DNA of 64,000 bases from Verrucomicrobiota bacterium (lineage in GTDB: Bacteria > Verrucomicrobiota > Verrucomicrobiia > CAIQCK01), in NCBI GenBank assembly GCA_016235595.1, contig JACRJX010000048.1, positions 62,001-126,000 of the forward strand. The letters are read 5' to 3'. Numbering within the stretch: the stretch's first letter is position 1; each line of letters begins with the position of its first letter. Below are positions 1-8,991 of this stretch, one piece after another. The translations under genes and the position numbers were made by a program. The notes beneath the pieces are model-generated. The model saw nothing but the letters and a program-made list of their open reading frames with translations, was not told the origin of the DNA and did not search any database.

Positions 1-1323
1 TTCGCCAACGCGATGAGCGATCTGCCGTTCATGGTCGGCTATCATTATTTCATGTGGGCTGACGAACCAGCGCCCGGCATCAGCTCAACGTTTCCCGAGG
101 ACAGCAACTACGGCCTCGTGAACGAGAAGGACGAGACTTACGAAACGCTGGTGAAGACCGCCACCGAGGTCAACCGCGCTGCCGCCGCGCGTCACGCCCG
201 CAGCATCTTCTCGGGTGACATAGAGCTTCGGTCTGCAAAGAACGCCGTGGAATTGGTGAACACGAACGCCATCGCCGCACGCGGCAACCTGCGCGTCACG
301 GTCGCCGGCAAGAGCCGTGTGGAAGAGGTGACGCTCAAACCAAAAAGCACCCGCCGCGTCGCAGTCGCCACCAAAGGCTCATGGTGCGCCGAGCTGCAAC
401 AATGGGACGGCACGAAGTCGCGGCTCGTTGGTGGCCAGACGCTCGGCTCATTCGACATTGCCAACGCCTCCGCCTCGACACTGGATGATGTGCCGGTGGT
501 GCTCGACGGTCCACCGGTGACGGCGGCGATGATCATGCAGTTGAAGCCGGCCCGTACGCTGACGCTCGCCGCCCTGACGGCCGCGTTTGCCGAAGTCGGA
601 CGACTTGAGTTGAAAGCCGGCGGTGCGACATGGCTCTGCGAGCGCAAGGACGGCAGCCTCTTCGACAGCATCCGCGCCGGCGACCTGCCACTGGGCCGGC
701 TGGCATTTGCGGTGCACCAAAAGGTTAACGGGCACGATTACTGGGCGGAATCGGACCGTGTGGTCTCGCTCCGCATGCAGGAGCAAGCCGACGCGTGGAT
801 CATTGAGGCGGTCGTCGAGCGTGCGGGTGGGCCGGCGCGTTTCCGTGCGGGGCTTCGCGCGGCGGTCTTCAAGCGCGGCGGCCTTGCGCTTGTGAAGCCG
901 CTGTGGGTTGAGAATACCGATTCGCGTTCGTGGTTGTTTGCCGATGTGTTCTGGTTCTGCCGGCCGGCGATCGGCGGTTCCACCGCTGACGACGTCGTGG
1001 GCGGCGTGAACGTGCCGAACTACTACCGGGCGGCACAATTTGTCACCGATGGCAAACTGGGCGGTTGCTTTGGCGCGGTGAGCCAGTCCGACGGCTGGCG
1101 CGTCCTGTTTTGGAAGGACAAGAGCATTCATCCGGATGTTTACCGAAAGGTGGACCGTGAGTTGCGCGCCGGACAGCGGCATGAATGCGGCGACATGCCT
1201 TACGTCTGGATCTATGCGTTGCGCGACGCCAACGGCTGGCGCGATGTGGCGCGGCGCAGCCAGCAGGCCGCGCAAGGTTTGCTGACCGCCGAGTCGGTGA
1301 AAGCAAGGCCGGCGGCGGAATAG
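1..1323 (+). CDS. C-terminal part of a probable glycoside hydrolase (5' end outside window)
   Basis: The reading frame is already open at base 1 and ends at a TAG, so the gene starts upstream of the window; the ATG at 13 is internal. The first visible residues, with the words GYHYFMWADEP and EDSNYGLVNEKD, resemble the end of a TIM-barrel glycoside hydrolase of the agarase/beta-galactosidase-like clan, where an aromatic-rich strand is followed by an EDxNYGLV segment. The remaining ~370 residues look like beta-rich accessory domains. No catalytic acid pair can be assigned because the N-terminal part is missing. A polysaccharide-degrading role would suit the sulfatase island 12 kb away, but the family is an inference. 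Codon usage is like the rest of the window. Confidence 0.5.
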   Translation, partial: FANAMSDLPFMVGYHYFMWADEPAPGISSTFPEDSNYGLVNEKDETYETLVKTATEVNRAAAARHARSIFSGDIELRSAKNAVELVNTNAIAARGNLRVTVAGKSRVEEVTLKPKSTRRVAVATKGSWCAELQQWDGTKSRLVGGQTLGSFDIANASASTLDDVPVVLDGPPVTAAMIMQLKPARTLTLAALTAAFAEVGRLELKAGGATWLCERKDGSLFDSIRAGDLPLGRLAFAVHQKVNGHDYWAESDRVVSLRMQEQADAWIIEAVVERAGGPARFRAGLRAAVFKRGGLALVKPLWVENTDSRSWLFADVFWFCRPAIGGSTADDVVGGVNVPNYYRAAQFVTDGKLGGCFGAVSQSDGWRVLFWKDKSIHPDVYRKVDRELRAGQRHECGDMPYVWIYALRDANGWRDVARRSQQAAQGLLTAESVKARPAAE

Positions 1324-1442
1324 CCAGCACCCGCCTCCTTGGCACTCTCCTTATCGGATTTTTTCAAAACTTTTCTCTAAGAAAACGCCGGCTGGCGCGT
1401 TACTCTCGGTGACAGGCAGTGCTGTCTGACGATGAGTCACGC

Positions 1443-1979
1443 ATGAGCGCCGATTGCCAACACGACAAAGCCGGGTGGGTTCACAACATCCTCGAACGCT
1501 ACGAGGGACCGCTGATCCGTTATGCGGCGCGAATCACCGGCGACGTGGAGCGCGCGCGCGATGTCGTCCAGGAAACATTCGTGCGGCTCTGCGCACAGGA
1601 ACGCGCCGACGTGGACGGACACGAGGCGGAGTGGCTCTTCACTGTCTGCCGCCATCGCGCGCTCGACGTGCAGCGAAAAGAGCGGCGCATGACACCGGTC
1701 GACGACGAGACGATCCACGATTGTCCCGGCAACGACCCATCACCCGCGGCGCTGGCCGAGCGCGACGACGACCACACCCACGTCCTGCGCGCGCTCGGCT
1801 CGCTGCCGGCCAACCAGCAGGAGGTCATCCGCCTGAAATTCCAGAACGGTCTCAGCTACCGGGAAATCAGCCGCATCACGAATCTGACCGAGACGAACAT
1901 CGGCTTCCTGATTCACACCGGCCTGAAAGGGCTGCGTTACCGGCTCCGGGCCGAATTCGACCTGAAGACAAATCTTTGA
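1443..1979 (+). CDS. RNA polymerase ECF-type sigma-70 family sigma factor
   Basis: A 178-residue sigma factor of extracytoplasmic-function size, with only regions 2 and 4. Region 2 spans about residues 10-85: LIRYAARITGDVERARDVVQ followed by an ETFVRL helix, then the WLFTVCRHRALD segment. Region 4 spans about 115-170, with LPANQQEVIRLKFQNGLSY and a helix-turn-helix ending REISRITNLTETNIGFLIH. The ATG at 1443 is preferred because similarity begins there; an upstream GTG at 1419 would add eight residues. The next gene starts 9 bp downstream and carries an anti-sigma-like N-terminus, so the pair probably forms a sigma/anti-sigma operon. The target promoters cannot be told from this sequence. Confidence 0.93.
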   Translation: MSADCQHDKAGWVHNILERYEGPLIRYAARITGDVERARDVVQETFVRLCAQERADVDGHEAEWLFTVCRHRALDVQRKERRMTPVDDETIHDCPGNDPSPAALAERDDDHTHVLRALGSLPANQQEVIRLKFQNGLSYREISRITNLTETNIGFLIHTGLKGLRYRLRAEFDLKTNL

Positions 1980-1988
1980 GAGGTTCCC

Positions 1989-4304
1989 ATGAAGTTCCAA
2001 CCTGACGATCCTAAACTGACCGCTTACGCGCTGGGCGAACTCGACGCCAGCGAAGCTGCGGCGGTCGCTGCGGCGGTGAAGAATTCCACCGAATGCCGGC
2101 AGGCCGTCGAGGAGATCCGCGATACCGCCGGCATGCTGAAGAGCGCGCTTCAAACGGAAACCTGCCCGGCGCTTTCGGCTGGCCAGCGCGCCGTTATCGA
2201 GGCGGCGTTGACAACGACTCCGAAAGCTCTCGCCAAGAGCAAGCCCGCGTCCGCGCAACCGTCGTTTCTGGCAGCAGTGTTTGCGTGGCGGCCGCAATTC
2301 TCAACGGTCGTCGTGTGGGCCACGGCGTGCCTCGTGGCGGTGACCGGCTGGGCGTTGTGGCTCGAAGTGTTCTGTAAGTCCGGCCGTGACAGCAACCAGC
2401 AAGTCACGGCGTATGCGATCAAGCTGAACCCGAAACCGGTAGTACCGGTGTCTATGCCTCCGCCACCTCCACCGCCGCCGTCGGGTGCCAACCAGTTGGC
2501 AATGCCGACGGCGGCTTCGTCACTGCCTTTTTCAATGTGGATAGTCTCGAATGGAGTAGCCGGCGGGGGGACTTACAATGGAGCTTTGGTAGCGAGTGCT
2601 GCAAAACATTTGGAGGAGAACCGTCTCGTTCTGAAGCCAACAATGATAGCGACGCCGTTGCCGCAAATGGTAGTGGCTCGAGAATCCTTTCAAGAATCCT
2701 TCAGGCGAACGACTTCGAGCCAACTGAATAGTAGTGTGAATGCCGGTCTCGGCGGCGCCGTCGCTGGGTATCAAACCAGAACAAGCGCTTTTCAAAGCAG
2801 CGGTTCGGGTCGTGTGACCGGGAGACCTCGCTTGGTCGGATCGGACGCTACACTTTTTTCCCGCCCTGTCTACGTTCCCTTCAACACCGAATCCTACACC
2901 CACATCCGGGACAACCCGTTCCTTGCTGTCGCAGAGCATCCGCTCTCAACGTTTTCCACAGACGTGGACACCGCTTCGTATGCGAACGTCCGGCGGTTTC
3001 TGACGCAAGGCTTGCTGCCGCCTCAGGACGCGGTACGCATCGAGGAGATGATCAATTATTTCACCTACGACTACGCGAAGCCAAAGCGCGGCGAGCCATT
3101 CTCGGTGAACATCGAGACGGCCGGCTGCCCGTGGAACGCCGAGCATCGGCTCGTGCGCATCGGCCTCAAAGGCCGGGAAGTCACTGCTGCGAAACGCCCG
3201 CCGTGCAACCTGGTGTTCTTGATTGATGTCTCCGGCTCGATGGGCGACGCGAACAAGCTCTCGCTGGTCAAGCCGGCAATGCGGATGCTCGTGGAGCAGT
3301 TGACCGAAAACGAGCGCGTCGCCATCGTCGTTTACAGTGAAAGGGTGCGCGTGGTGTTGCCGTCCACCTCCGGGGATCGCAGGCAAGAGATCATAGACGC
3401 GATCGAGAGCCTCCAGGCCGGCGGTTGCACCAACGGCGGCGATGGCATCCGGCAGGCCTACGACATGGCCACGCGGCACTTCATCGAGCGCGGCGTCAAC
3501 CGCGTCATCCTCTGCACCGACGGCGATTTCAACGTTGGCACCACCGAGCTGACCGAGCTGACGCGGTTGATCGAGCAGAAGCGCAAGAGCGGAGTATTCC
3601 TCAGCGTTCTCGGCTTCGGCGCTGGCAATCTCAAGGACGCGACGCTGGAGCGACTTGCCGACAAAGGCAACGGCCATTACACCTACATTGATACGTTCTT
3701 CGAGGCGCGCAAAGTGCTCGTCGAGCAGATGAGCGGCACGCTCGTCACCATCGCGAAAGATGTGAAGATTCAGGTGGAGTTCAACCCGGCGAAGGTCGCC
3801 GGCTACCGGCTTATCGGCTACGAGAATCGGTTGCTGCGCAAAGAGGACTTCAACAATGATCGCAAGGACGCCGGCGAGATTGGCGCGGGCCACACGGTCA
3901 CGGCGCTCTACGAAATCGTGCCCGCCGGCCAGGCGCTGCCAACGCCGCCAGTGGACGCGCTGAAATACCAACCCTCTCCAAAGCCAGCCACGCCTGTCAC
4001 TACGAGCGACGACCTGCTGACGGTGAAGCTGCGCTACAAGCAGCCCAACGGCGACAAGAGCGCGTTGATCGAGCAGGCGCTCGCCGACAGCGGCAAGGGC
4101 TACGCTGCGGCGTCGCGCGACTTCAAATTCGCCGCCGCCGTCGCCGCGTTCGGCATGATACTGCGCGACAGCGAGCACAAAGGTAATGCAACCCTCGCTG
4201 GCGTGCTCGAGCTTGCCGAGGAGGGCCGCGGCCCGGACGCATCGGGTTACCGGACGGAGTTCCTCAGCCTCGTGAAGAAGGCGCAGAAGCTTGGCAAGAG
4301 ATGA
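1989..4304 (+). CDS. Membrane-anchored von Willebrand factor A protein, YfbK-like, with anti-sigma-like N-terminus
   Basis: 771 residues. Residues 1-60 resemble the cytoplasmic part of anti-sigma factors (LTAYALGELDASEAAAV), but without the usual zinc-binding His-x3-Cys-x2-Cys. A single membrane segment lies at about 105-127, followed by a run of eight prolines (157-164). The extracytoplasmic part has the VWA N-terminal extension (FSTDVDTASYANVRRFL), a VWA domain with an intact MIDAS (DVSGSM, first Asp at 413; later CTDGDFNVG), and a C-terminal DUF3520-like region. This architecture is known for the YfbK family. It sits 9 bp behind the ECF sigma factor, so it may act as its membrane-bound partner. 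That role is inferred from position and the N-terminal shape. Confidence 0.85.
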   Translation: MKFQPDDPKLTAYALGELDASEAAAVAAAVKNSTECRQAVEEIRDTAGMLKSALQTETCPALSAGQRAVIEAALTTTPKALAKSKPASAQPSFLAAVFAWRPQFSTVVVWATACLVAVTGWALWLEVFCKSGRDSNQQVTAYAIKLNPKPVVPVSMPPPPPPPPSGANQLAMPTAASSLPFSMWIVSNGVAGGGTYNGALVASAAKHLEENRLVLKPTMIATPLPQMVVARESFQESFRRTTSSQLNSSVNAGLGGAVAGYQTRTSAFQSSGSGRVTGRPRLVGSDATLFSRPVYVPFNTESYTHIRDNPFLAVAEHPLSTFSTDVDTASYANVRRFLTQGLLPPQDAVRIEEMINYFTYDYAKPKRGEPFSVNIETAGCPWNAEHRLVRIGLKGREVTAAKRPPCNLVFLIDVSGSMGDANKLSLVKPAMRMLVEQLTENERVAIVVYSERVRVVLPSTSGDRRQEIIDAIESLQAGGCTNGGDGIRQAYDMATRHFIERGVNRVILCTDGDFNVGTTELTELTRLIEQKRKSGVFLSVLGFGAGNLKDATLERLADKGNGHYTYIDTFFEARKVLVEQMSGTLVTIAKDVKIQVEFNPAKVAGYRLIGYENRLLRKEDFNNDRKDAGEIGAGHTVTALYEIVPAGQALPTPPVDALKYQPSPKPATPVTTSDDLLTVKLRYKQPNGDKSALIEQALADSGKGYAAASRDFKFAAAVAAFGMILRDSEHKGNATLAGVLELAEEGRGPDASGYRTEFLSLVKKAQKLGKR

Positions 4305-4445
4305 CGGCAGGCCGGTGGTACAACGTTTCGTCGCAAGGAGAAGTTCAGAGTTGAGAGTTGGGCGGGGAGCGGCTACGAATAGTGCTGCAATCGGCACTAA
4401 TTTGAACGGTTTGTCGGCGGAATCGGTCGTATCATTCATCACATC

Positions 4446-5240
4446 ATGGCCAGATCTATGAAAGTCGTCATCCTCTGCGGCGGGCAAGGCACGCGGTTGC
4501 GTGAGGAAACCGAATACCGTCCCAAACCGATGGTGGAAATCGGTGGCCGGCCAATGCTGTGGCATATCATGAAGATGTATGCCCACCGCAGTTTCGAGGA
4601 GTTTGTGCTGTGCCTTGGTTACAAGGGACAGGTCATCCGCGAATACTTCCTCGACTACCACGCCATGAACGCCGACTTCACCATCCAGCTCGGCGCGAAA
4701 CCGAAAGTCACCTACTACAACCGCGACGCCATTGAGAAATGGCGTGTCACGCTCGCCGAGACCGGCGCGGAAACGATGACCGGCGCGCGGCTGGCCCGCG
4801 TCGCGAAGTATGTCCGCGGCGGCACGTTCATGCTCACCTATGGCGACGGTGTCTCCGACGTGAACATCCGCGACCTCGTGGCGTTTCACCGTTCGCACGG
4901 CAAGCTGGTGACCGTTACCGGCGTGCGGCCACCGTCGCGGTTCGGCGAGATGGATATCAAGGACAGCCGCGTGATCAGCTTCAACGAGAAACCGCAGGTC
5001 AGCCAGGGTCTCATCAACGGCGGTTTTTTCGTCATGGAACCGGGGTTCCTGCGCTACCTGTCGGACGACCCGGCCTGCGTGCTGGAGCAGGAGCCGCTCC
5101 AACGTTGCGCGCAGGATGGCCAGTTAATGATCTATCGTCACGAGGGCTTCTGGCAGCCGATGGATACCTTCCGCGAATATGAACTGCTCAACCGGCTCTG
5201 GACCGCCGGCCGGGCGCCGTGGAAGACATGGAAGGACTGA
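4446..5240 (+). CDS. rfbF: Glucose-1-phosphate cytidylyltransferase
   Basis: Makes CDP-glucose and pyrophosphate from CTP and glucose-1-phosphate, the first step of CDP-deoxyhexose synthesis. The 264-residue protein has the nucleotidyltransferase signature VVILCGGQGTRLREETEYRP at the N-terminus, the sugar-phosphate word KPMVEIGGRPMLWHIM, and the metal-binding strand TYGDGVSDVN. Length and motif spacing fit RfbF/DdhA closely. A second ATG at 4458 (reading MKVVILCGG) could be the true start, since RfbF proteins usually begin there. The next gene, the matching dehydratase, starts 2 bp after this stop, so the two are almost certainly co-transcribed. No convincing promoter was seen in the 141 bp upstream. 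Confidence 0.95.
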   Translation: MARSMKVVILCGGQGTRLREETEYRPKPMVEIGGRPMLWHIMKMYAHRSFEEFVLCLGYKGQVIREYFLDYHAMNADFTIQLGAKPKVTYYNRDAIEKWRVTLAETGAETMTGARLARVAKYVRGGTFMLTYGDGVSDVNIRDLVAFHRSHGKLVTVTGVRPPSRFGEMDIKDSRVISFNEKPQVSQGLINGGFFVMEPGFLRYLSDDPACVLEQEPLQRCAQDGQLMIYRHEGFWQPMDTFREYELLNRLWTAGRAPWKTWKD

Positions 5241-5242
5241 AG

Positions 5243-6223
5243 ATGGCCGACAAATTTTGGCAGGACCGCAACGTGTTCGTCACCGGCGCCACCGGTCTGC
5301 TCGGGTCGTGGTTGACGGAAGCCCTTGTCGAGCGCGGCGCCAACGTCGTGGCACTGGTGCGCGACAGCGTGCCGCGCTCGCGGCTGGCCACCACCGGCGT
5401 ACTCGGTCGCGTCAACGTCGTTCATGGCGCGCTGGAGGATTACGCGCTCATCGAGCGCAGCCTTGGCGAATACGAAGTGGACACGATCTTCCACCTTGCC
5501 GCGCAGACGATCGTTGGCATCGCCAACAACAACCCGCTCTCCACCTTCGAGTCGAACGTTCGCGGCACCTGGCACGTCCTCGAAGCGGCCCGCCGCTCGC
5601 CGCTGGTGAAGGCCGTCGTCATCGCCTCCAGCGACAAGGCCTACGGCGATCAGGAGAAACTTCCGTATGACGAGACGACGCCGCTCGAAGGCCGGCATCC
5701 TTACGATGTCTCGAAGAGTTGCGCCGACCTGATCTCGCTGGCCTACGCCAAAAGCTACGGCATGAACGTGTGCGTCACCCGCTGCGGCAACTTCTACGGC
5801 GGGGGCGACCTGAACTTCAACCGCATCGTGCCGCAGACGATTCGCTCCGTGCTGCGAGGCCAGCGGCCGGTGATTCGCAGTGATGGCAAACCGATCCGCG
5901 ATTACTTCTTCATCAAGGACGGCGCGGAAGCCTACCTGATGCTTGCCGAGAAGATGCGGTCGCTGAAGATCGCCGGCGAAGCGTTCAACTTCAGCAACGA
6001 GATTCAGGTCAGCGTGCTGGAGCTGACGAAGCTGGTCCTCAAATTGGCCGGCCGCGAAGACCTCAAGCCGCGCGTGCTCAACCAGGCCCGCAACGAGATT
6101 CTTCACCAGTATCTCTCGGCGAAAAAGGCCCGCCGCGTGCTCGGCTGGCGTCCGCGCTACACGCTGGAGCAGGGGTTGCGCGAGACTCTCGCATGGTATC
6201 AGGAGTATTTCGCAGGACAGTAA
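5243..6223 (+). CDS. rfbG: CDP-glucose 4,6-dehydratase
   Basis: An extended short-chain dehydrogenase that converts CDP-glucose to CDP-4-keto-6-deoxyglucose. The NAD-binding motif VFVTGATGLLGSWLTEAL lies at the N-terminus. FHLAAQTIVG and SSDKAYGD follow, with the catalytic Tyr-x3-Lys as YDVSK (HPYDVSKSCADL). About 326 residues, slightly shorter than typical RfbG. I place the start at ATG 5243, directly behind the rfbF stop; an in-frame ATG at 5219 would overlap rfbF and add eight residues. With rfbF it supplies the branch-point CDP-sugar that the following epimerase, reductase and C-methyltransferase genes could modify. Confidence 0.94.
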   Translation: MADKFWQDRNVFVTGATGLLGSWLTEALVERGANVVALVRDSVPRSRLATTGVLGRVNVVHGALEDYALIERSLGEYEVDTIFHLAAQTIVGIANNNPLSTFESNVRGTWHVLEAARRSPLVKAVVIASSDKAYGDQEKLPYDETTPLEGRHPYDVSKSCADLISLAYAKSYGMNVCVTRCGNFYGGGDLNFNRIVPQTIRSVLRGQRPVIRSDGKPIRDYFFIKDGAEAYLMLAEKMRSLKIAGEAFNFSNEIQVSVLELTKLVLKLAGREDLKPRVLNQARNEILHQYLSAKKARRVLGWRPRYTLEQGLRETLAWYQEYFAGQ

Positions 6224-6228
6224 ACGCC

Positions 6229-6759
6229 ATGCGCTTCATTCCCACTGAATTTGCCGGCGCCTGGGTCATCGAGTTGGAACTGCATCACGACCACCGTGGT
6301 TTTTTTGCGCGCACCTTCTGCGAACGCGAGTTTGCGGAGCACGGCCTGGTGCCGCACTTCGTCCAGTGCAACATCGCGTGGAACAAGGAAAAGGGAACGC
6401 TGCGCGGCATGCATTACCAGGAGCCGCCGCACGCCGAGGCGAAGGTGGTCCGATGCACGCGCGGCGCGATCTACGATGTCATCGTGGACATCCGGCCCGG
6501 CTCGCCGACCCGCGGCAAGTGGATCGCCGTGGAACTGGCGCCGCGGAATGGCCTGATGCTCTACGTGCCGGAGGGATTTGCTCACGGTTACCAGACGCTG
6601 GAGCCGGACACGGAGGTTTCCTATCTGATGGGCGCATTTCCAGAACCAGCCGCCGAGCGCGGGTTTCGCTGGAACGATCCGGTCCTTGGCATCCGCTGGC
6701 CGCTGCCCTCGCCGATCCTCTCCGATCGCGACCGCTCCCACCCCGACTTCAAACTCTGA
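6229..6759 (+). CDS. rfbC: dTDP-4-dehydrorhamnose 3,5-epimerase family protein
   Basis: A 176-residue cupin-fold sugar epimerase. Family words are present in order: FFARTFCEREFAEHG, QCNIAWNKEKGTLRGMHYQ (the His of RGMHYQ is the catalytic base), IYDVIVDIRPGSPT, YVPEGFAHGYQTL and TEVSYLMG. Related enzymes epimerise C3 and/or C5 of a 4-keto-6-deoxy nucleotide sugar. Because the upstream genes make the CDP-linked rather than dTDP-linked sugar, the actual substrate may be CDP-4-keto-6-deoxyglucose; this is inference. The ATG at 6229 lies 5 bp after the rfbG stop. It converges on the minus-strand reductase gene with only 6 bp between the stops. Confidence 0.9.
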   Translation: MRFIPTEFAGAWVIELELHHDHRGFFARTFCEREFAEHGLVPHFVQCNIAWNKEKGTLRGMHYQEPPHAEAKVVRCTRGAIYDVIVDIRPGSPTRGKWIAVELAPRNGLMLYVPEGFAHGYQTLEPDTEVSYLMGAFPEPAAERGFRWNDPVLGIRWPLPSPILSDRDRSHPDFKL

Positions 6760-6765
6760 CGGCGA

Positions 6766-7656
6766 TCAACCGATCGTTCGTTCGCGCAACCGCCGGCCGC
6801 CTTCGCTGTTCAAGAACTTCTCCAGCGCCGTCCGCCAATGGCTCATGCGGTTGAGGCCGAGCGCGTGGAGCCGCGCGTTGGCCAGCGCAGTGTAACGCGG
6901 CCGCGCCAAACCGGCGTCGTCGCCGGCTGGCTTTGGTTTCACGACGACGTTGTTGCCACTTATGTCGAGGATGGCTTGGGCGAACTCGCGCCACGAGCAG
7001 GCGCCTTCCTGCACGGCATGGAAAAGCCCACTCGCCCCGGCTTCGAGCAACACGCGCGTCTGCCGCGCCAGTTCCAGTGTCCACGTCGGACTGCACGTTT
7101 CACGCGCGCTCAAGGAAATCTCCTGTTTGCCCCGGGCCATTTGCCAGACGATCTGGACGAAATTCATGCCTTTGGTGAGCGTGGGTGTTTCGCCGTAGAG
7201 GCCGGTGGTACGCATCACAAGATTGCGCGGCGCAGCGGCCAGCACGCGTTTTTCGCCGGCGAGCTTGCTGGCGCCATAGACGTTCAGAGGCCGGGTCGCG
7301 TGGGTCTCGGCGTAGGGATGGTTGCGCTCGCCGTCGAAAACGTAATCGGTGCCGTAGTGGACACAGACCGCGCCAAGATTAGCCGCGACGGTGGCGACGT
7401 TGGCCGCGCCAGTCTCGTTGACGGCGAACGCGGCGTCGCGGTTCGACTCGGCTTCGCGGACGAGGTTGTAGGCGGCGGTGTTGATGACGACGTCGGGACG
7501 CGCGGTTTCGAGTTGGAGGCGGACCTGGTCGAGGCGGGTGACATCGAGGTCAGGCAGGTCGAAGCCCGTGACCTGCCAGCCATCGCGGAGCACTTTCATC
7601 AGGTCGGAACCCAGCGCGCCGCGCGAGCCGATGATCGCGATGTGTTGCATGGTCAT
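6766..7656 (-). CDS. NAD(P)-dependent nucleotide-sugar reductase, RmlD family
   Basis: 296 residues starting MTMQHIAIIGSRGALGSDLM, a Rossmann nucleotide-binding motif. DVVINTAAYNLVREAESN, VHYGTDYVFDGE and the active-site YGASKLAGEK follow, all diagnostic of dTDP-4-dehydrorhamnose reductase (RmlD/RfbD). The reaction is reduction of the 4-keto group of a nucleotide 6-deoxysugar. Start codons at 7656 and 7650 are both possible. It lies 40 bp downstream of the C-methyltransferase gene on the same strand, so the two are probably one transcript from the promoter near 9000. With the CDP-glucose genes opposite it, it likely finishes a CDP-linked branched 6-deoxyhexose. Confidence 0.88.
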   Translation of the reverse strand: MTMQHIAIIGSRGALGSDLMKVLRDGWQVTGFDLPDLDVTRLDQVRLQLETARPDVVINTAAYNLVREAESNRDAAFAVNETGAANVATVAANLGAVCVHYGTDYVFDGERNHPYAETHATRPLNVYGASKLAGEKRVLAAAPRNLVMRTTGLYGETPTLTKGMNFVQIVWQMARGKQEISLSARETCSPTWTLELARQTRVLLEAGASGLFHAVQEGACSWREFAQAILDISGNNVVVKPKPAGDDAGLARPRYTALANARLHALGLNRMSHWRTALEKFLNSEGGRRLRERTIG

Positions 7657-7696
7657 GTAAATGTTTGCGCCGGCCGGGCCGGTGCTGAAACGCCGC

Positions 7697-8944
7697 TCAG
7701 ACGATCGCCGGTTGCGGAATCGGAATGATGAACCGTCCACCGCGCGCGCGATACGCCGCCTGTTGTTGCATGATTTCTTCCGCGAAATTCCACGCCAGAA
7801 TCACCACGTAGTCCGGCATGTCTTCCAGCAGTTTTGCCGGAGGGTGAATCGGCAGGTGTGCGCCCGGTGTGAGGCGGCCTTGCTTGAGCGGGCTGCGGTC
7901 CACCGTATAGGCGATAAGGTCCGTCGTGATGTCACAGAAGTTCAGGAGCGTGTTGCCCTTGGCGGGCGCGCCGTAGGCAGCCACGCGTTTGCCCTGCCGC
8001 TTCAGGTCTTGCAGCAGCTCGCGCAGTGCCCGTTTTTGCGCGGTGGCTTTGTCGGCGAGCGTCTGGAGCGTTTCCAGCGAGTCGAGATGATGTTGGCGCT
8101 CCAGCGCGAGCATCGTCGCGACAGAATCCTGAAGCGGGAAGTTCTTGTTTTCCGGAAGACAGCCGAACACGCGCAGCGAGCCACCATGAATCGGCAGCCG
8201 CTCGACATGGCGGATTTCGAGGCCGCACTCGCGGTAGAGCCGGACCAGCGGCTCCACCGACAGGTAGGAGAGGTGCTCGTGATAAACCGTGTCGTATTCG
8301 CCGCGCAGCAGGAAGTCCACAAGGTACGGCGCCTCCACCACGAACGCGCCGTCGCCGGACAACAGCGCCGCCGCGCCGCGCACGAAGTCGCGGATGTCGT
8401 CCACGTGGGCCAGGACGTTGTTGGCGTGGATGGCGCGGGCGGGACCGTGCTCGGCGCGAAGTTGCCGGGCGAGCGTCTCGCAGAAGAATTGAGCCACCGT
8501 CGGCACGCCGGCTTGGCGAGCGATGGCGGCGAGGTTCTCGGCCGGCTCGATGCCCAGCACACGCGAACCGGCGTCTTTGAAAACCTTCAGCAGGCTGCCG
8601 TCGTTGCTGGCGATCTCGGCGACAAGGTCGGCCGGCTGGAGGCGGAATTGCTTTTTCATCATCTCCGCCAGCGCGCGGTTGTGGACATGGATGAAGTCCG
8701 AGTAGCCGGACGCGTAGAGGTAGTTGCGGAACATGATCTCCGGCGCGACGACCTCGCGCAACTGGAGCAAGTGGCAGGTCGCGCACCATTGCAGCGTGAG
8801 CGGGAACGACGGCTCGGCGGCGATTTCACCGGCGGATTTCAGGTAACTGTTGGCCAACGGCGTCCGGCCGAGGTCCAGGATCGCGCGCAAATCGCTGCTG
8901 TCGCAAATGCGGCAGGTCGTTCGGTTGATGCAATGTTTGTTCAT
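7697..8944 (-). CDS. Sugar C-methyltransferase (SAM-dependent, zinc-binding, TylC3/NovU-like)
   Basis: 415 residues in the three-part layout of NDP-sugar C-methyltransferases. An N-terminal zinc site is formed by CRICDSSDL and CATCHLLQL (about residues 11-60). A class I SAM domain carries VAEIASNDGSLLKVF and VLGIEPAEN. The conserved YHEHLSYLS holds the histidine that acts as base in the TcaB9/TylC3 family. A C-terminal Rossmann-like domain contains AAYGAPAKGNTLLNF. Known members add a methyl group to C3 of a 4-keto deoxysugar, giving a branched-chain sugar. With the CDP-glucose genes this predicts a methyl-branched deoxyhexose in the surface glycan. A promoter candidate lies 48 bp upstream. 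Confidence 0.9.
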   Translation of the reverse strand: MNKHCINRTTCRICDSSDLRAILDLGRTPLANSYLKSAGEIAAEPSFPLTLQWCATCHLLQLREVVAPEIMFRNYLYASGYSDFIHVHNRALAEMMKKQFRLQPADLVAEIASNDGSLLKVFKDAGSRVLGIEPAENLAAIARQAGVPTVAQFFCETLARQLRAEHGPARAIHANNVLAHVDDIRDFVRGAAALLSGDGAFVVEAPYLVDFLLRGEYDTVYHEHLSYLSVEPLVRLYRECGLEIRHVERLPIHGGSLRVFGCLPENKNFPLQDSVATMLALERQHHLDSLETLQTLADKATAQKRALRELLQDLKRQGKRVAAYGAPAKGNTLLNFCDITTDLIAYTVDRSPLKQGRLTPGAHLPIHPPAKLLEDMPDYVVILAWNFAEEIMQQQAAYRARGGRFIIPIPQPAIV

Positions 8945-8991
8945 GCTGACAAGCTGCCCGCCTCAGCGTCGCCGTGCGAACAGTATTGCGC

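Noticed and set aside
2946..5102. 718-codon open frame on the minus strand
   Set aside because: Antisense to the VWA protein and rfbF; no motifs, typical shadow composition.
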